Below, in pieces: positions 11,340 through 22,389 of a stretch of 64,000 bases of DNA (within the stretch, counting starts at the first letter, position 1; the number at the start of each line of letters is the position of its first letter). The notes below the pieces were generated by a model. It made no database searches. It was not told the origin of the DNA and was given only the letters and a program-made list of their open reading frames with translations. A program made the position numbers and the translations under genes. The stretch spans positions 57,599,163 to 57,663,162 of the forward strand of contig CAXKWD010000007.1 in the NCBI GenBank assembly GCA_964059195.1. The letters run 5' to 3'. This stretch comes from Ectobius pallidus (Eukaryota > Arthropoda > Insecta > Blattodea > Ectobiidae).

Positions 11340-11655
11340 TGACATCATCTGCAGACTCAATTTAACCATCTAAAAACAGCTTCAAAAGCTGCAATTTTTA
11401 AACCAAATCCTATCTACTTTTACAATTTCTCCCACATGGCCCAATAGAACAGTTATTATACTTGAGGTTGACATCTTACAGCACGAGATACTTTCTGCCT
11501 ATAATTAAATATTAATTATTTTAAATTAGCTGTTTTCCATTCACTCCTTACGGGTGAGGGGTGTCATGCCAACCTAGTGACGTCACATGACAAAACCGCG
11601 CGGCTGGAGAAAGTTTGAAAGCATGGCCAAGTGGCACCCCCGTGACTAACTTAGT
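11340..11655 (-). repeat. Long inverted repeat, right arm
   Basis: Reverse complement of 8330-8630 with moderate divergence (see that entry). Nothing else was recognised from 11660 to 12075. Confidence 0.6.
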
Positions 11656-12075
11656 CGATTCCATTTCCATAATACGCTTCGATTTTTAAAAACCATCAAC
11701 AACCTTTCCGCTACTACCATCGCAATTACAGCGAAAAACCCGGCTGAAATTTTGTAGTCACCTTTTGTACCTTTCCTAAATTACCTTTTAAATTTTGTAC
11801 CTTTCTCATTGGGGGGGTATCGCCGAGCTCAAAGAGCTGTGTCTCCAAAAATGTTTAAGTGAAAAACCCGTTCTCCAGTCAAATTGTTGAAACCTTAAAA
11901 AGCGAATTGTATATAGGCCTAACTTTTTCTGATAAACGCATGGCAATACACAAAAGTAAAAAAATGTTGTTGTTTTTGGAGCTGGCGGTGCCGGCAGCAC
12001 TCGTTGGAATTCTAAAACTTGACAACAAACCCAACATTCACACCTACAATTTCACAATAAATACAAATGTTATAA

Positions 12076-12287
12076 TCTTCTATCTATATTAATAAAAATG
12101 AATTATCAAAAGGGTTGTTGCCGCATCACTTGAGAACGGCTCGACTGATTTGGCTGATTTTTGTTTTGTTGTGATCGTAATTGTCTGGAGAAGGTTTGTA
12201 TGAAAGAAAATTTTTTGAAAATCCATCGGAAAAAGTCGGAAATGTGATGAAATGAGGCAAAGTTAGACAAAGTTAGAGAGTTTTGCT
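12076..12287 (+). mobile_element. Helitron-like 5' terminal region
   Basis: It opens TCTATCTATATTAATAAAAA and continues with CACTTGAGAACGGCTCGACT and GATTTGGCTGATTTTTG, a segment I recognise from the 5' ends of insect Helitrons. Helitrons start with TC, as here. A plus-strand Helitron 3' terminus is at 17259, which would make a 5.2-kb composite. No Rep-helicase gene was seen in between. Confidence 0.5.
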
Positions 12288-14745
12288 TAGTGATGAGCAA
12301 ATGCAAGACCAAGACCAAGACCAAGGCGGTCTTGGTCTTGGTCTTGGTATTGCACTCTCAGTCTTGGTCTTGGTCTTGCATTGGTAACCCTGGTCTTGGT
12401 CTTGGTCTCGGTCTTGCATTAGTGGTCTTGGTCTTGGTCTCGGTCTTGTATACTCGGTCTTGGTCTTGTTGCAAGAGTCTTGCAGTTTTCATTTATGCAT
12501 CGTACTGTGATCGATGGCGTTTACATGATTTAAAGTTACACCGTTTACATGTGTGCTATTGCTTGCGAAAGTAACGAAAGCTAATTGCTTTTAGTTGCTT
12601 TGACCATGTAGACAGTAATGTGATGTCACGCTGTTTGCCGAAACGTCCATGGTGATATAAGCTAGAACAGAAAACTTTGAGTGTAAATTTGAATATGCCT
12701 GTTATCCTATTACAGAAATTTAAACCCCAAATCCACGTGATGCTATACACTATTTGAGAGTGTAAAATTATGAATGTTATATTGTAAAGTTTCAAATTGA
12801 ACGGCTGTGGAGACAAGAAGTAATACTAACAGGATGTGTATGAAATGTTTAAAAGATTTCCCCATAGGAGAGAGGTTCTATCTGACCTGTTTAAAACTGT
12901 ATAATATAGTAACAAAACATAACGGCATTGAAGCAGATGCTTTAGAAATTGTGCAATCTATAGAAAATCACACAATGTCCCTTCGAAACCCAAACTCATA
13001 GGCTGCAATAAATAATATTTATCTTTCCATATAGGCCTACCCTAGTTCTAATTTATAACACATTGTGAACAGATCATTTCTGCACTTAAAAGATTTCCGC
13101 TACCCCCCATAAATTACTTTCTACTTGCTTTCAAGTTTCGGGCCTTCAACTAAATGGGTCATAAATAATTATAACTATTCTTCATGCAAGAAAATATTTC
13201 TAGACCAGGCATTTTCTACTTTTTATCTTTTCCCATTCGATATGCATCCTCAATATGAATCAGCAGCAAGAACTTAAACACCGCCACCGTTATGTGTCAA
13301 TAACAAAATTGTAGTATTAAAAAAGGGTTTTCAGTGGATGTCCTACCTATCATCAACAAAATGTAGGCCTGTATAGCTACAGTATAATCACATACATAAC
13401 TGTAAAGTAATAACTAGCAAATATCTGTCAAATAAATTCCTTTTTTAATTAATGTACGGTTTAATTGCGTTTTATTGAATAATTATGAAGAATACCGGGC
13501 GTATAACCTGATTTTTTCAGACTTCGCTTTATTTTGAAATTTTCTGCAAGGAGAATGGAGTCAGCTGAATAGCTATGTTATATTTTGTTTAAGTAGACAG
13601 GAAAGATTCTATATGTGAGAGTAGGCTATTAATATTAGAGATAGGTGTAAAAAAGGATAGCATCGTTAATGAAATAGGCTACTGAGCATGTTAATAGGCG
13701 TTTTAAGTTACGGGGGGTACTGTTTAAAGTTTCAAATCCTTAGTCATAGGTCGCCCCATGGCTGAGTGCCTAGACCGCTCGCTTTCCACTGCTGGGACAC
13801 GGGATGGGATCTCGATGGATCCATGTGGAATTTGTGGTGGACAAAGTGTGGTCGGGGCAGGCTTTCTCGGGGTACTCCGGTTTCCCCTGCCATATGTCAT
13901 TCCATCGTTGCTCCATTCATCGTAGTATAACCATTTGGTTGTAATAAAGAATTATTATAAATCCTCAGTCATAGGTTTCGTTTAACCCAGTGAGAGGTTA
14001 GAGAAACTAGTTATTAAATAACTGTATGGCAGAAAGTTTTATTGATAAATTATGTGGTCAGTATTTATATTGTACGCAAAATGAAATTTCGTTTATGACT
14101 TAGGACCTTTGTTACATCTGTTTGTCTTTCGTACCATAATACTAGAAAACTATTGCAATTGAACATTTTAAAAATGAATATGGAGTGTTTATAATGAATT
14201 TAACTCCCACCAATTGAAGGAACTAGCTGTATGGAATGCTATTCAGGGAAATCCGTCAGATTAATTGTAAGTTTTCATTGCAGTAATTAGTCTTAACGTA
14301 GTGGTGACAGAGGTTGTATACGGAGTTCACATGTATTATTTGAAAGGTGCGCTCGTTTTTGGATACGGACAGCGTCACGCACCGGGTCTGCTCTCATTGG
14401 TTATCGCACGATGAGGCAACCTCTACATTATAGGCCTACCAGCCTTGGGACTACCCCGGCTAGCGACTCTGCGGCGCCTTTGAGTAGTGGTCGCTGGCTC
14501 GCTGCTTACACAACGGGATTTATAAAAAATTTTCAAGTGGCAAGACTGCAAGAGTCTTGCAGTTAGGTCTTGTTCTTGCCAGAGTCTTGCAGGGTTGGTC
14601 TTGGTCTTGGTCTCGGTCTTGCATGGTCGGTCTTGGTCTTGGTCTTGCTAACGCTGATGCGGTCTTGGTCTTGGTCTCGGTCTTGCATTTTCTGCAAGAC
14701 CAAGACCAAGACTGCAAGACCAAGACTGGTCTCGCTCATCACTAG
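12288..14745. mobile_element. Non-autonomous hAT-like element with (GGTCTT)n termini
   Basis: The outer ends are inverted copies: TAGTGATGAGC at 12288 and its complement GCTCATCACTA ending at 14744. Just inside each end lies a block of tandem hexamer GGTCTT or its complement CCAAGA (12302-12478 and 14571-14738), switching strand within each block so that each end can fold on itself. The flanks GTTTTGCT (12280-12287) and CTTCTGCT (14746-14753) agree at 6 of 8 positions, a possible 8-bp hAT target duplication. The 2-kb interior has no transposase; it holds a SINE at 13742-13966. Assignment to hAT is tentative. Confidence 0.55.
13742..13966 (+). repeat. SINE-like repeat (family S3), plus strand
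   Basis: The unit runs from CCATGGCTGAGTGCCTAGAC through TGTGGAATTTGTGGT and TTTCCCCTGCCATATGTCAT to CATTTGGTTGTAATAAAG. The reverse complement of 17262-17452 has the same order of blocks. A tRNA-like head is plausible from GGCTGAGTGCC...CCGCT but is degenerate. Confidence 0.6.
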
Positions 14746-15236
14746 CTTCTGCTGTCAATTGTTTACATAAAAAAAGATTTAAAAGATTGAAGTGTGACAA
14801 AAGAAGTGTGACATTCACAGTTTGAGAGTTCCACTTTCACATGTTTTCATAACAAAACAAACAAAAACAAAAGTGAGTCTTGCAACCAAACCAAATCGAA
14901 AGTGTGTTATCCATTCATTTTGAGAATGCAAGCCCGTGTAAACAAATGCACGTGATTTGAACCCCACCACACATCATGCTACAAGACAATATAGTGCGGT
15001 ATTAGATTTTATTTTTATAACCGTAAAAGCTCATAAAATGTGACGACAATTTTTAAGATAACAATATCAACTTATTGCAAATGTTTCAATGTATTGCGAA
15101 ACGTGGCATTCGTGATATAACCCTCCAGTTTGCGAGAGTCATTGTTGTGAATAATGTAAACATACAAATTTCAGTGAACAGCGAAACGTGGTGTTTATAA
15201 TTTATAACCCAGTCTGTGAGAAGCATTAAACATAAT

Positions 15237-15850
15237 AGACATATGAGCTTTCATGAACCACAGATTATTGTCTCTGTTGGACATTACATGAGAATATTAT
15301 TATAGGAGAAAAATTCCTCCGACACTGGGACTTGAACCCAGGACCTTTGGCTATTCGCGCCAATGCTCTACCAACTGAGCTAAGCCGGAGTTCAATTCAC
15401 AGCGCCAGACGGAACCTCTCTCCTATGACTGATTGCCCTAATGGTCTACCTCACAGACAGACAAGTTATGTCATATTATGCAGTACTGTGAGGCACACTA
15501 ATTAGTGATTTTTGTGACCGGGCTCCCACTGTTATTGTACAGTTAACATTCAAGATAGACATATGAGCTTTCATGAACCACAGATTATTGTCTCTGTTGG
15601 ACATTACATGAGAATATTATTATAGGAGAAAAATTCCTCCGACACTGGGACTTGAACCCAGGACCTTTGGCTATTCGCGCCAATGCTCTACCAACTGAGC
15701 TGAGGCAATCAGTCATAGGAGAGAGGTTCCGTCTGGCGCTGTGAATTGAACTCCGGCTTAGCTCAGTTGGTAGAGCATTGGCGCGAATAGCCAAAGGTCC
15801 TGGGTTCAAGTCCCAGTGTCGGAGGAATTTTTCTCCTATAATAATATTCT
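15237..15850. repeat. tRNA-like SINE cluster with perfect 91-bp inverted repeat
   Basis: Three copies of a tRNA-like unit lie here: minus strand near 15310-15390 and 15628-15701, plus strand near 15752-15825. The unit has GCTCAGTTGGTAGAGC (D arm), stem TTGGC/GCCAA around loop GCGAATA, and T arm CTGGGTTCAAGTCCCAG. Position 33 of the anticodon loop is C, not T, which argues against a working tRNA. 15611-15701 and 15760-15850 are perfect reverse complements over 91 bp. The cluster is flanked by the 13-bp direct repeat CATTAAACATAAT (15224-15236, 15851-15863), so it entered as one unit, exactly at the start codon of the transposase that follows. Confidence 0.7.
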
Positions 15851-15861
15851 CATTAAACATA

Positions 15862-17124
15862 ATGACTGAAATTCAACCAGGCCCAAGTGGCATAATTAAA
15901 AATAAGAGAGGTAAATCTTTGCGAAGTGGACAGAAGGAAATTATATTGAATGTGTTTAATGGGTTTAAAAAAATATATATCCAGCACTTGCAATTGAGGA
16001 CGTTGTAAAATTGACATCTGAATTCACCGGTATATGTACCAGAAGTATCTGGAAAGTGCGTAGTGAATACAGAGACTCTGGTGTAGTGAAAACTCCCCCA
16101 AGAAAGGCTGAAAAGCTGCATAGTGTTTTAGATAACATTGATGACTTTGTGAAAAGTGCTATTCGAGCAAAAGTTCATCAATTATTATTTGATAACATAC
16201 CTCCAACTGTGGATAAACTTCTTTGTGCTGTCAATGAGGACTCCGACCTACCTAATTTTAAAAGAACAACAATTTATAAGTTATTGTTGGACATTGGAAT
16301 GAAATATGTGAAAAGAAGTGAGGTTAATGTTATAGTAGATCGTGATGATATTGTACTTTGGAGAAGACGATATCTTAGAGCTGTACGGCAATACGGCAGA
16401 GGGTCGAAAGTTTTATTTCTTAGACGAGACATGGGTAAATGCAGGACACACCACCCCTAAAACTACTGTTGAATCAAAGGAAAAAGCTTTTAGGGCAGGA
16501 TTAAGTCAAGGTTTAAAAAATCCTATGGGTAAGGGGAAACGCCTAATAGTTACGCATATAGGTAGTGAAACAGGCTTCGTAGATGGGGGTTTGCTCATTT
16601 TTGAGTCAAAGAAAACAGGTGAGTACCACGAAGACATGAATGGAGAGGTATTCCGTAACTGGTTTGCTAATGTTTTGCCGAAACTTGAACCCAACAGTTT
16701 AATAGTTATGGACAATGCATCATACCACAGTGTGAAACTCTATCGGCGTCCAAATACTTCTTGGCGTAAACAAGATATTGTTGAATGCCTACAAGAAAAG
16801 AATGTAGCATTTAATGATAAAAGTGTTAAGGCAGAGTTAGTGATCTTAGCACAGGAATTCGCGGACAAAGATGAAAATAAATATGTGGTTGATGATATGG
16901 CAAATAAAGCGGGCCATCAAGTACTGAGGTTGCCCCCTTATCATAGCAATTTGAATCCAATTGAACTGGTATGGAGTTTTATCAAAGGGTTTGTGGCCAG
17001 AAATAACAAAACTTTTAAATTATGCGATGTTAGGAAACGGTTTGACAGAGCAGTATTGATGGTGACGCCAGAAATGTGGCAAAAGGAAATCAAGCATGTA
17101 GTGGCAATATCTAGCGTTTTCTGA
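15862..17124 (+). pseudogene. Sailor-like (DD83E) IS630-Tc1-mariner transposase, frameshifted
   Basis: Three frames together give a near-complete transposase: 15862-16008 (basic N-terminus), about 16010-16410 (helix-turn-helix region, TSEFTGICTRSIWKVRSEY), and about 16395-17124 (catalytic part). Catalytic residues are visible: FLDETW (first Asp), MDNASYHS (second Asp), LPPYHSNLNPIELVW (Glu). The spacer between second Asp and Glu is 83 residues, far longer than the 34-41 of classical Tc1 or mariner, and matches the DD82E 'Sailor' superfamily as I recall it. At least two frameshifts disable it. The start codon is duplicated by the SINE insertion upstream. The terminal repeats were not located. 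A relative with intact ends lies at 26233-28037. Confidence 0.75.
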
Positions 17125-17229
17125 GGAAATAGTTTAAGTGTGATAAGTCGTTCTTCCTCATTTCAAGTTCTATGTAGGCCTACAAATAGAAAGTCCTTCA
17201 TAAGTTAATTTCAAATTACAAAATGAAAA

Positions 17230-17259
17230 CCCGGGCGACGCCGGGCCTTTTAAGCTAGT
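17230..17259 (+). mobile_element. Helitron-like 3' terminus
   Basis: Hairpin CCCGG GCGACG CCGGG followed by CCTTTTAAGCTAGT. This fits the Helitron rule (3' hairpin then CTRRT). The base after CTAGT is C rather than the usual T, so the target-site signature is not met; a SINE inserted right next to it may have altered the flank. Confidence 0.5.
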
Positions 17260-17261
17260 CT

Positions 17262-17452
17262 ATAATAATAATCCCTTTATTGCAACCAAATGATCATATT
17301 ATGATGAATGACATATAGCAGGGGAAGCAAAAGCAATCCAAGAAAATCTGCTCTGACACCATTTTGTCAACCACAAATTCCACATTGATTCTCTGTGATT
17401 CGATCCCGGTTCCCAGCGGTGGAAGGCGAAGGTCTAACCACGGGGGCGTTCA
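17262..17452 (-). repeat. SINE-like repeat (family S3), minus strand
   Basis: Reverse-complement relative of 13742-13966; on the minus strand it carries CCGTGGTTAGACC, CCGGGATCGAATC, AATGTGGAATTTGTGGT and CATTTGGTTGCAATAAAG, then an (ATT)n tail. Confidence 0.6.
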
Positions 17453-20089
17453 ATATAATCTAAGCGTATAACGAAAAGTAGATTTTTTAATGCACGATCA
17501 GACGAATTTTAAAATACATTTATCACAAAATTATATTAAGGTTAAAATTATATTAAAATATATTTATTACAAACATATCATACTATGTTTTTGGAGGCAA
17601 AGAATGCCCAAGTTCCTATTAAAAAAATAACAGATTTGCATACGTTTTGTAGGACGTGTTAACTGTAAAAGTCTCTCTTATACTCGTAATCTCCCTCCCC
17701 CTATCTGCGGTATTGCCTAATTTTTTTTTTAAGTCAGGTCTTAAGGTTATATTCAGCCTCTCAAATTTAATTACTCTTGTTCCATATTATAACGGAGAGT
17801 GGTAGAAGGGGCAGCCTATGTTTGTTTGCACGTATGGCGCTCTAATTTAGATTTGAGGTTCTTTAATCGATATCGGATATTCTAAGTTGGAAATCATTAG
17901 AAGGAATAAAAGCGATATTTGAATGAATACGTTAAAAATAGGTAAAATTATGGTAAAATTACGTCACATGTAATTAGCGTATTATAGTTTAGTCGAACAA
18001 ATAATGTAATTTGAGTGTAGATAATCGATAAATTCATTTGAGCATTATTCTTACAGCATTTTGTTATTTGTATTATATTTTGCTAGCTTTTATACGTCGT
18101 CCTATTGCTTTGTAAGATTCTTAGCTTCTAAGGGCTTGTACGACGAACACCTGATATCATATTTATCTGGAAGTTGGTCGAGCATTGCGTATTGTGATCT
18201 CCTGACAAAATCTGTCTGGCAAGACAACTTCCAGATAAGCTTGCAGGAGGATGGAGTGGCTGACAAATTTCCAACTGCTAGTTGGAAAGCTTGGTTGAAG
18301 CAAGATGGCAGCACCGCGAAGCGTCCTTGGCCACTTGAATTTTAGAACTGATGCCGGAAGATTTAATTTACACAAAAATGTCATTTTATGCTCACTTATG
18401 AATGAAATAGAATTGCACAAATCGATTAATGAACTTAAAACGATATGTTCTTGTGTAATTCAATTGTAGAAATACAAATCCTAGCTGCCACACCTAGCGA
18501 ACGCCTACCGAACTACAACAAACACACCTCTTTGCTCAATCAGCTAAGGATCATTTTACAAAATTTTACTGCGTTCTTCCAGGTAGCAGTTCAGCGGTGG
18601 TATTACACGACATCTTCTAGTTAAGCTATCTGGAAATCACGTATCGGGAGGAATTGTCGGCAGGTCGTAATACAGGCCCTAAGCATGTTAATTTGTTAAT
18701 AATTCTAGAGATAAAACGTGGGAGGAGCAAGGCAGTTACATCGTGAAGAATGTAATGGACATACGTGGGGAAACACTGTGTACCTGTGGATGGAACATAC
18801 AAACAAGGTCTGACTCTTGAGTAATAATTCAACTTAATATGAATACAATTAATTAATTGCGGAATGCTGAAACAAAATATTTTTTTTAATGTTTATACAT
18901 ATTTTCCAATTTTTTGGTGCATAAGGAAATAAATATTTTCAAAGCTTTTAGCACATAAAAATCCGCCCCATGATAATCTGGCCCTGATTAACATAATAAC
19001 TTCTACTATTCTGCATGACCACAAAGACCGACAAGCAAACAAACAAACACTAGCAGTGTCAGCGGGACGTGCATTAATGATAATATGGTCCTATAACGTA
19101 AATAATTGCTTTTAGTAACGGTACGTATAAAATTGTCCACTCAAATGGTTTTATAAAACGGGGCAATTAATTTACAGAATGTGGTAACTCCGCCTTGGCA
19201 ATATAAAATGTTGTAAAAAGTTAATAGGCCAAATATATTTCGACCAGCTTATGGTCATCTTCAGTGAATACATTAGGTAAAAATTGAAATATAGCCACAT
19301 CCAACCAATATATTATGTAGTTATATTTTAATGTTTACCTAAATTACCACAGGTTGATCAAAATATATTTTATCTTCTAACGTTTTAGAATATCTTATAT
19401 TGACAAGGTGGAGAAGTATTTTAAACATTCAATTTAGATGAAAATCGTGATCTTCATTGAAAAACTTGAGAAGATTAGTCCATGTATATGTTTATAAATC
19501 TGAATTTATAACAAAAAAAACTACTGTCAAGGAAACTACGAAAATTTCAATTCGATTGTCATTTCGGACTAGAGTTATTCTACGTAATCTATATTACGTT
19601 TCCAAAATGTTCAGATAGGAAATGTAATGGCTCCCAAGGTGTGTGCTTTAAAATCAAAGGTATTCAGTACCAATAAGATCCATAACACTGGATATTATTT
19701 ATAGATACTTAGCTAAATATGAACTTGTTCCATGCAAAGACACTATTTACAATGTATACTCAAGGAATCCTGCAAGTCTAGTCAGCTTCTCTCATCTCGG
19801 AATTTTAGGTTCTTATAGCTAATAATGCACCAAAATATAACTGTGTGTTTACAGTCTTCTTTTGTCTTCGCTAATGTCCAAGGTTCAATTCAGGGGTAGT
19901 TTATTGTACTTCACTTGTCCGTCGACTAAGCAAGGTGCGATTTAGCTACAGGAGAGAGAATTTAACCTGTAAGAACCTAATGATCCGATGTCAACTCATT
20001 ATGCCAGTGTGGTTGATGTTGGTAATAAATTTGGCTGCAACTATACAGTAGCCTATCTCGTTTCTTTGTTATACGGGCTGTAAAGAGCA
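17453..20089. other. Unassigned spacer; stem-loops and a possible Penelope-like end
   Basis: No gene was recognised. At 18163-18237 a 13-bp inverted repeat (TATCTGGAAGTTG / CAACTTCCAGATA) is followed by a perfect 8-bp hairpin, TTTCCAAC-TGCTA-GTTGGAAA, at 18267-18287. At about 19190-19290 the minus strand reads CTGAAGATGACCATAAGCTG followed by GTCGAAATAT, a pattern often found in terminal regions of Penelope-like elements. The open frame at 18061-18345 matches nothing I know. Confidence 0.4.
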
Positions 20090-22389
20090 CAGTAGTAAGA
20101 GGTAACGATTAAACCGGTGAAAGTTTGGCAACTTCCCGCCACCCCCGACGCCAGCCGTCGCTTTGCGTACATACGCGTCTGCAGTTATGCCCTTACGACA
20201 TGTACGCCTGGATATGCACTCTTACGCAAGGCTTTTTACCAATTTTGTTACGACCATATGCCATGACGTCTGGATACGCACTCTTACGCATGGTTTTTTA
20301 CCAATTTTGTTACGCCCTTATGCCATGACGTCAGGATACGCACTCTTACGCAAGGCTTTTTTACCAATTTTGTTATGCCCTTATGCCATGGACGTCTGGA
20401 TAGCCCCCTCTTATGCAAGGCTTTTACCGATTTGTTACGCCCTTATGCCATAGACGTCTGGGTACGCACTCCTACGCGAGGGTTTTCTTCGGGACGTTCT
20501 GATTATGCACTCTAGCGCAAGGTCTGTTGTAGTTGCGCGTTAAGGAACATCGGAAAGAATTTTGAGTCGTCCGCCGTGACGTCATCACTTTCCATACATA
20601 AAGTCATTAGTCCACCCTAATAGACAATTATGAAAACACAAGATTGAATAACATGACAGCACTGAGAAAAACTGAATATTATATGAGACAATGTTTTGAA
20701 TTTTGAATTTAGCGGTAGTCGCCATCTTATAGCATGGTACACAACTGCTTTCTAGGAGACAATTCTGAAAGTAATGACTGTTAACTAGCGCGATCTAGTA
20801 GACAATTATGAAAGCACAAGATTGAATAACATGACTCACTGAGAAAAACTGAATATTATATGAGACAAAGTTAGCAGGTGGAACATCGGATGTTACCTAG
20901 GTCACGCGGTTAAAATCAGGTACCCGGTATTCGCAACTTGAATGGTTCGAGTCCACCTCTATGTCTAGATTTTATTAAATAAATATAAATATAAAATTCA
21001 ACATGCATAAGAATGCTATATAGTGATGACGTCATAGGGTGGTGTAATGACTTTATGTATGGAAAGTGATGACGTCACGGCGGAAGACTCAAAATTCTTT
21101 CAGATGTTCCTTAACGCGCAACTGCAACAGACCTTGCGCAAGAGTGCATAATCAGAACGTCCCGAAGAAAACCCTCTGAAAACCCAATTCTGAAAGTAAT
21201 GACTGTTAACTATCGCGATCTAGTAGACAATTATGAAAACACAAGATTGAATAACATGACAGCACTGAGAAAAACTGAATAATATATGAGACAATGTTTT
21301 GAATTTTGAATTTAGCGGTAGTCGCCATCTTATAGCATGGTACACAACTGCTCTCTAGGAGACAATTCTGAAAGTAATGACTGTTTACTAGCGCGATCTA
21401 ATAGACAATTATGAAAACACAAGATTGAATAACATGACAGCACTGAGAAAAACTGAATATTATATGAGACAATGTTTTGAATTTTGAATTTAGCGGTAGT
21501 CGCCATCTTATAGCATGGTACACAACTGCTTTCTAGGAGACAATTCTGAAAGTAATGACTGTTAACTAGCGCGATCTAGTAGACAATTATGAAAGCACAA
21601 GATTGAATAACATGACTCACTGAGAAAAACTGAATATTATATGAGACAAAGTTAGCAGGGGGAACATCGGATGTTACCTAAGTCACGCGGTTAAAATCAG
21701 GTACCCGGTATTCGCAACTTGAATGGTTCGAGTCCATCTCTATGTCTAGATTTTATTAAATAAATATAAATATAAAATTCAACATGCATAAGAATGCTAT
21801 ATAGTGATGACGTCATAGGGTGGTGTAATGACTTTATGTATGGAAAGTGATGACGTCACGGCGGAAGACTCAAAATTCTTTCAGATGTTCCTTAACGCGC
21901 AACTGCAACAGACCTTGCGCAAGAGTGCATAATCAGAACGTCCCGAAGAAAACCCTCGCGTAAGAGTGCGTACCCAGGCGTCTATGGCATAAGGGCGTAA
22001 CAAATCGGTAAAAGCCTTGCATAAGAGGGGGCTATCCAGACATCCATGGCATAAGGGCATAACAAAATTGGTAAAAAAGCCTTGCGTAAGAGTGCGTATC
22101 CTGACGTCTTGGCATAAGAGCGTAACACAATTGGTAAAAAAAGCATGCGTAAGAGTGCGTATCCAGACGTCATGGCATAAGGGCGTAAAAAAATTGGTAA
22201 AAAGCAATGCGTAAGAGTGCATATAAAGGCGTACATATCGTAAGGGCATAACTGCAGACGCGTATTTACGCAAAGCGACGGCAGGCGTCGGGAGAGTCGA
22301 AGCCGGGCGTCGGGTGTGGCGGGGGCGGGCGTCGGGGGTGGCGGGAAGTTGCCAAACTTTCACCGGTTAAACGCTACCTCTTACTACTG
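20090..22389. mobile_element. Foldback-like palindromic element (2.3 kb)
   Basis: The ends are inverted copies beginning CAGTAGTAAGAGGTA and continuing through CCGGTGAAAGTTTGGCAACT. The left arm (20090-20617) and right arm (21817-22389) are each over 500 bp. Each arm contains about five tandem 62-bp units (20216-20480; 21950-22230) built around CTCTTACGCAAGGCTTTTTA and CTTATGCCATGACGTCTGGA. The centre is a repeated block (from about 20622, again from about 21222) that itself holds sub-repeats ending in TGAATATTATATGAGACAA. Several CRE-like palindromes TGACGTCA occur. No transposase is encoded. Long inverted ends made of short tandem repeats are the hallmark of foldback elements. A target duplication was not found. 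Confidence 0.7.
20216..20480 (+). repeat. 62-bp tandem repeats in left arm
   Basis: The motif GCACTCTTACGCA or a variant recurs at 20216, 20278, 20340, 20403 and 20466, i.e. every 61-63 bp. The inverted counterpart lies at 21950-22230. The open frames here simply translate the repeat. Confidence 0.85.

Noticed and set aside
12290..12574. Repetitive Val-Leu-Val-Leu protein
   Set aside because: It is the (GGTCTT)n array at the end of the hAT-like element; the same happens at 14557-14770.
15310..15390. Functional tRNA gene (cloverleaf-like unit)
   Set aside because: Three copies with flanking sequence co-repeated, C at position 33 of the anticodon loop and an awkward acceptor/D-arm spacing; a tRNA-derived repeat fits better.
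18061..18345. 94-codon open frame as a small secreted protein
   Set aside because: Hydrophobic start is possible, but the region contains hairpins, no homologue is recognised and the minus strand is equally open.
20216..20480. Regularly spaced repeats that could suggest a CRISPR array
   Set aside because: The units are continuous 62-bp tandem repeats without unique spacers, mirrored in the opposite arm of a foldback-like element in an animal-type genome.
21881..22363. 160-codon open frame on the minus strand
   Set aside because: It is the translation of 62-bp tandem repeats in the foldback arm.
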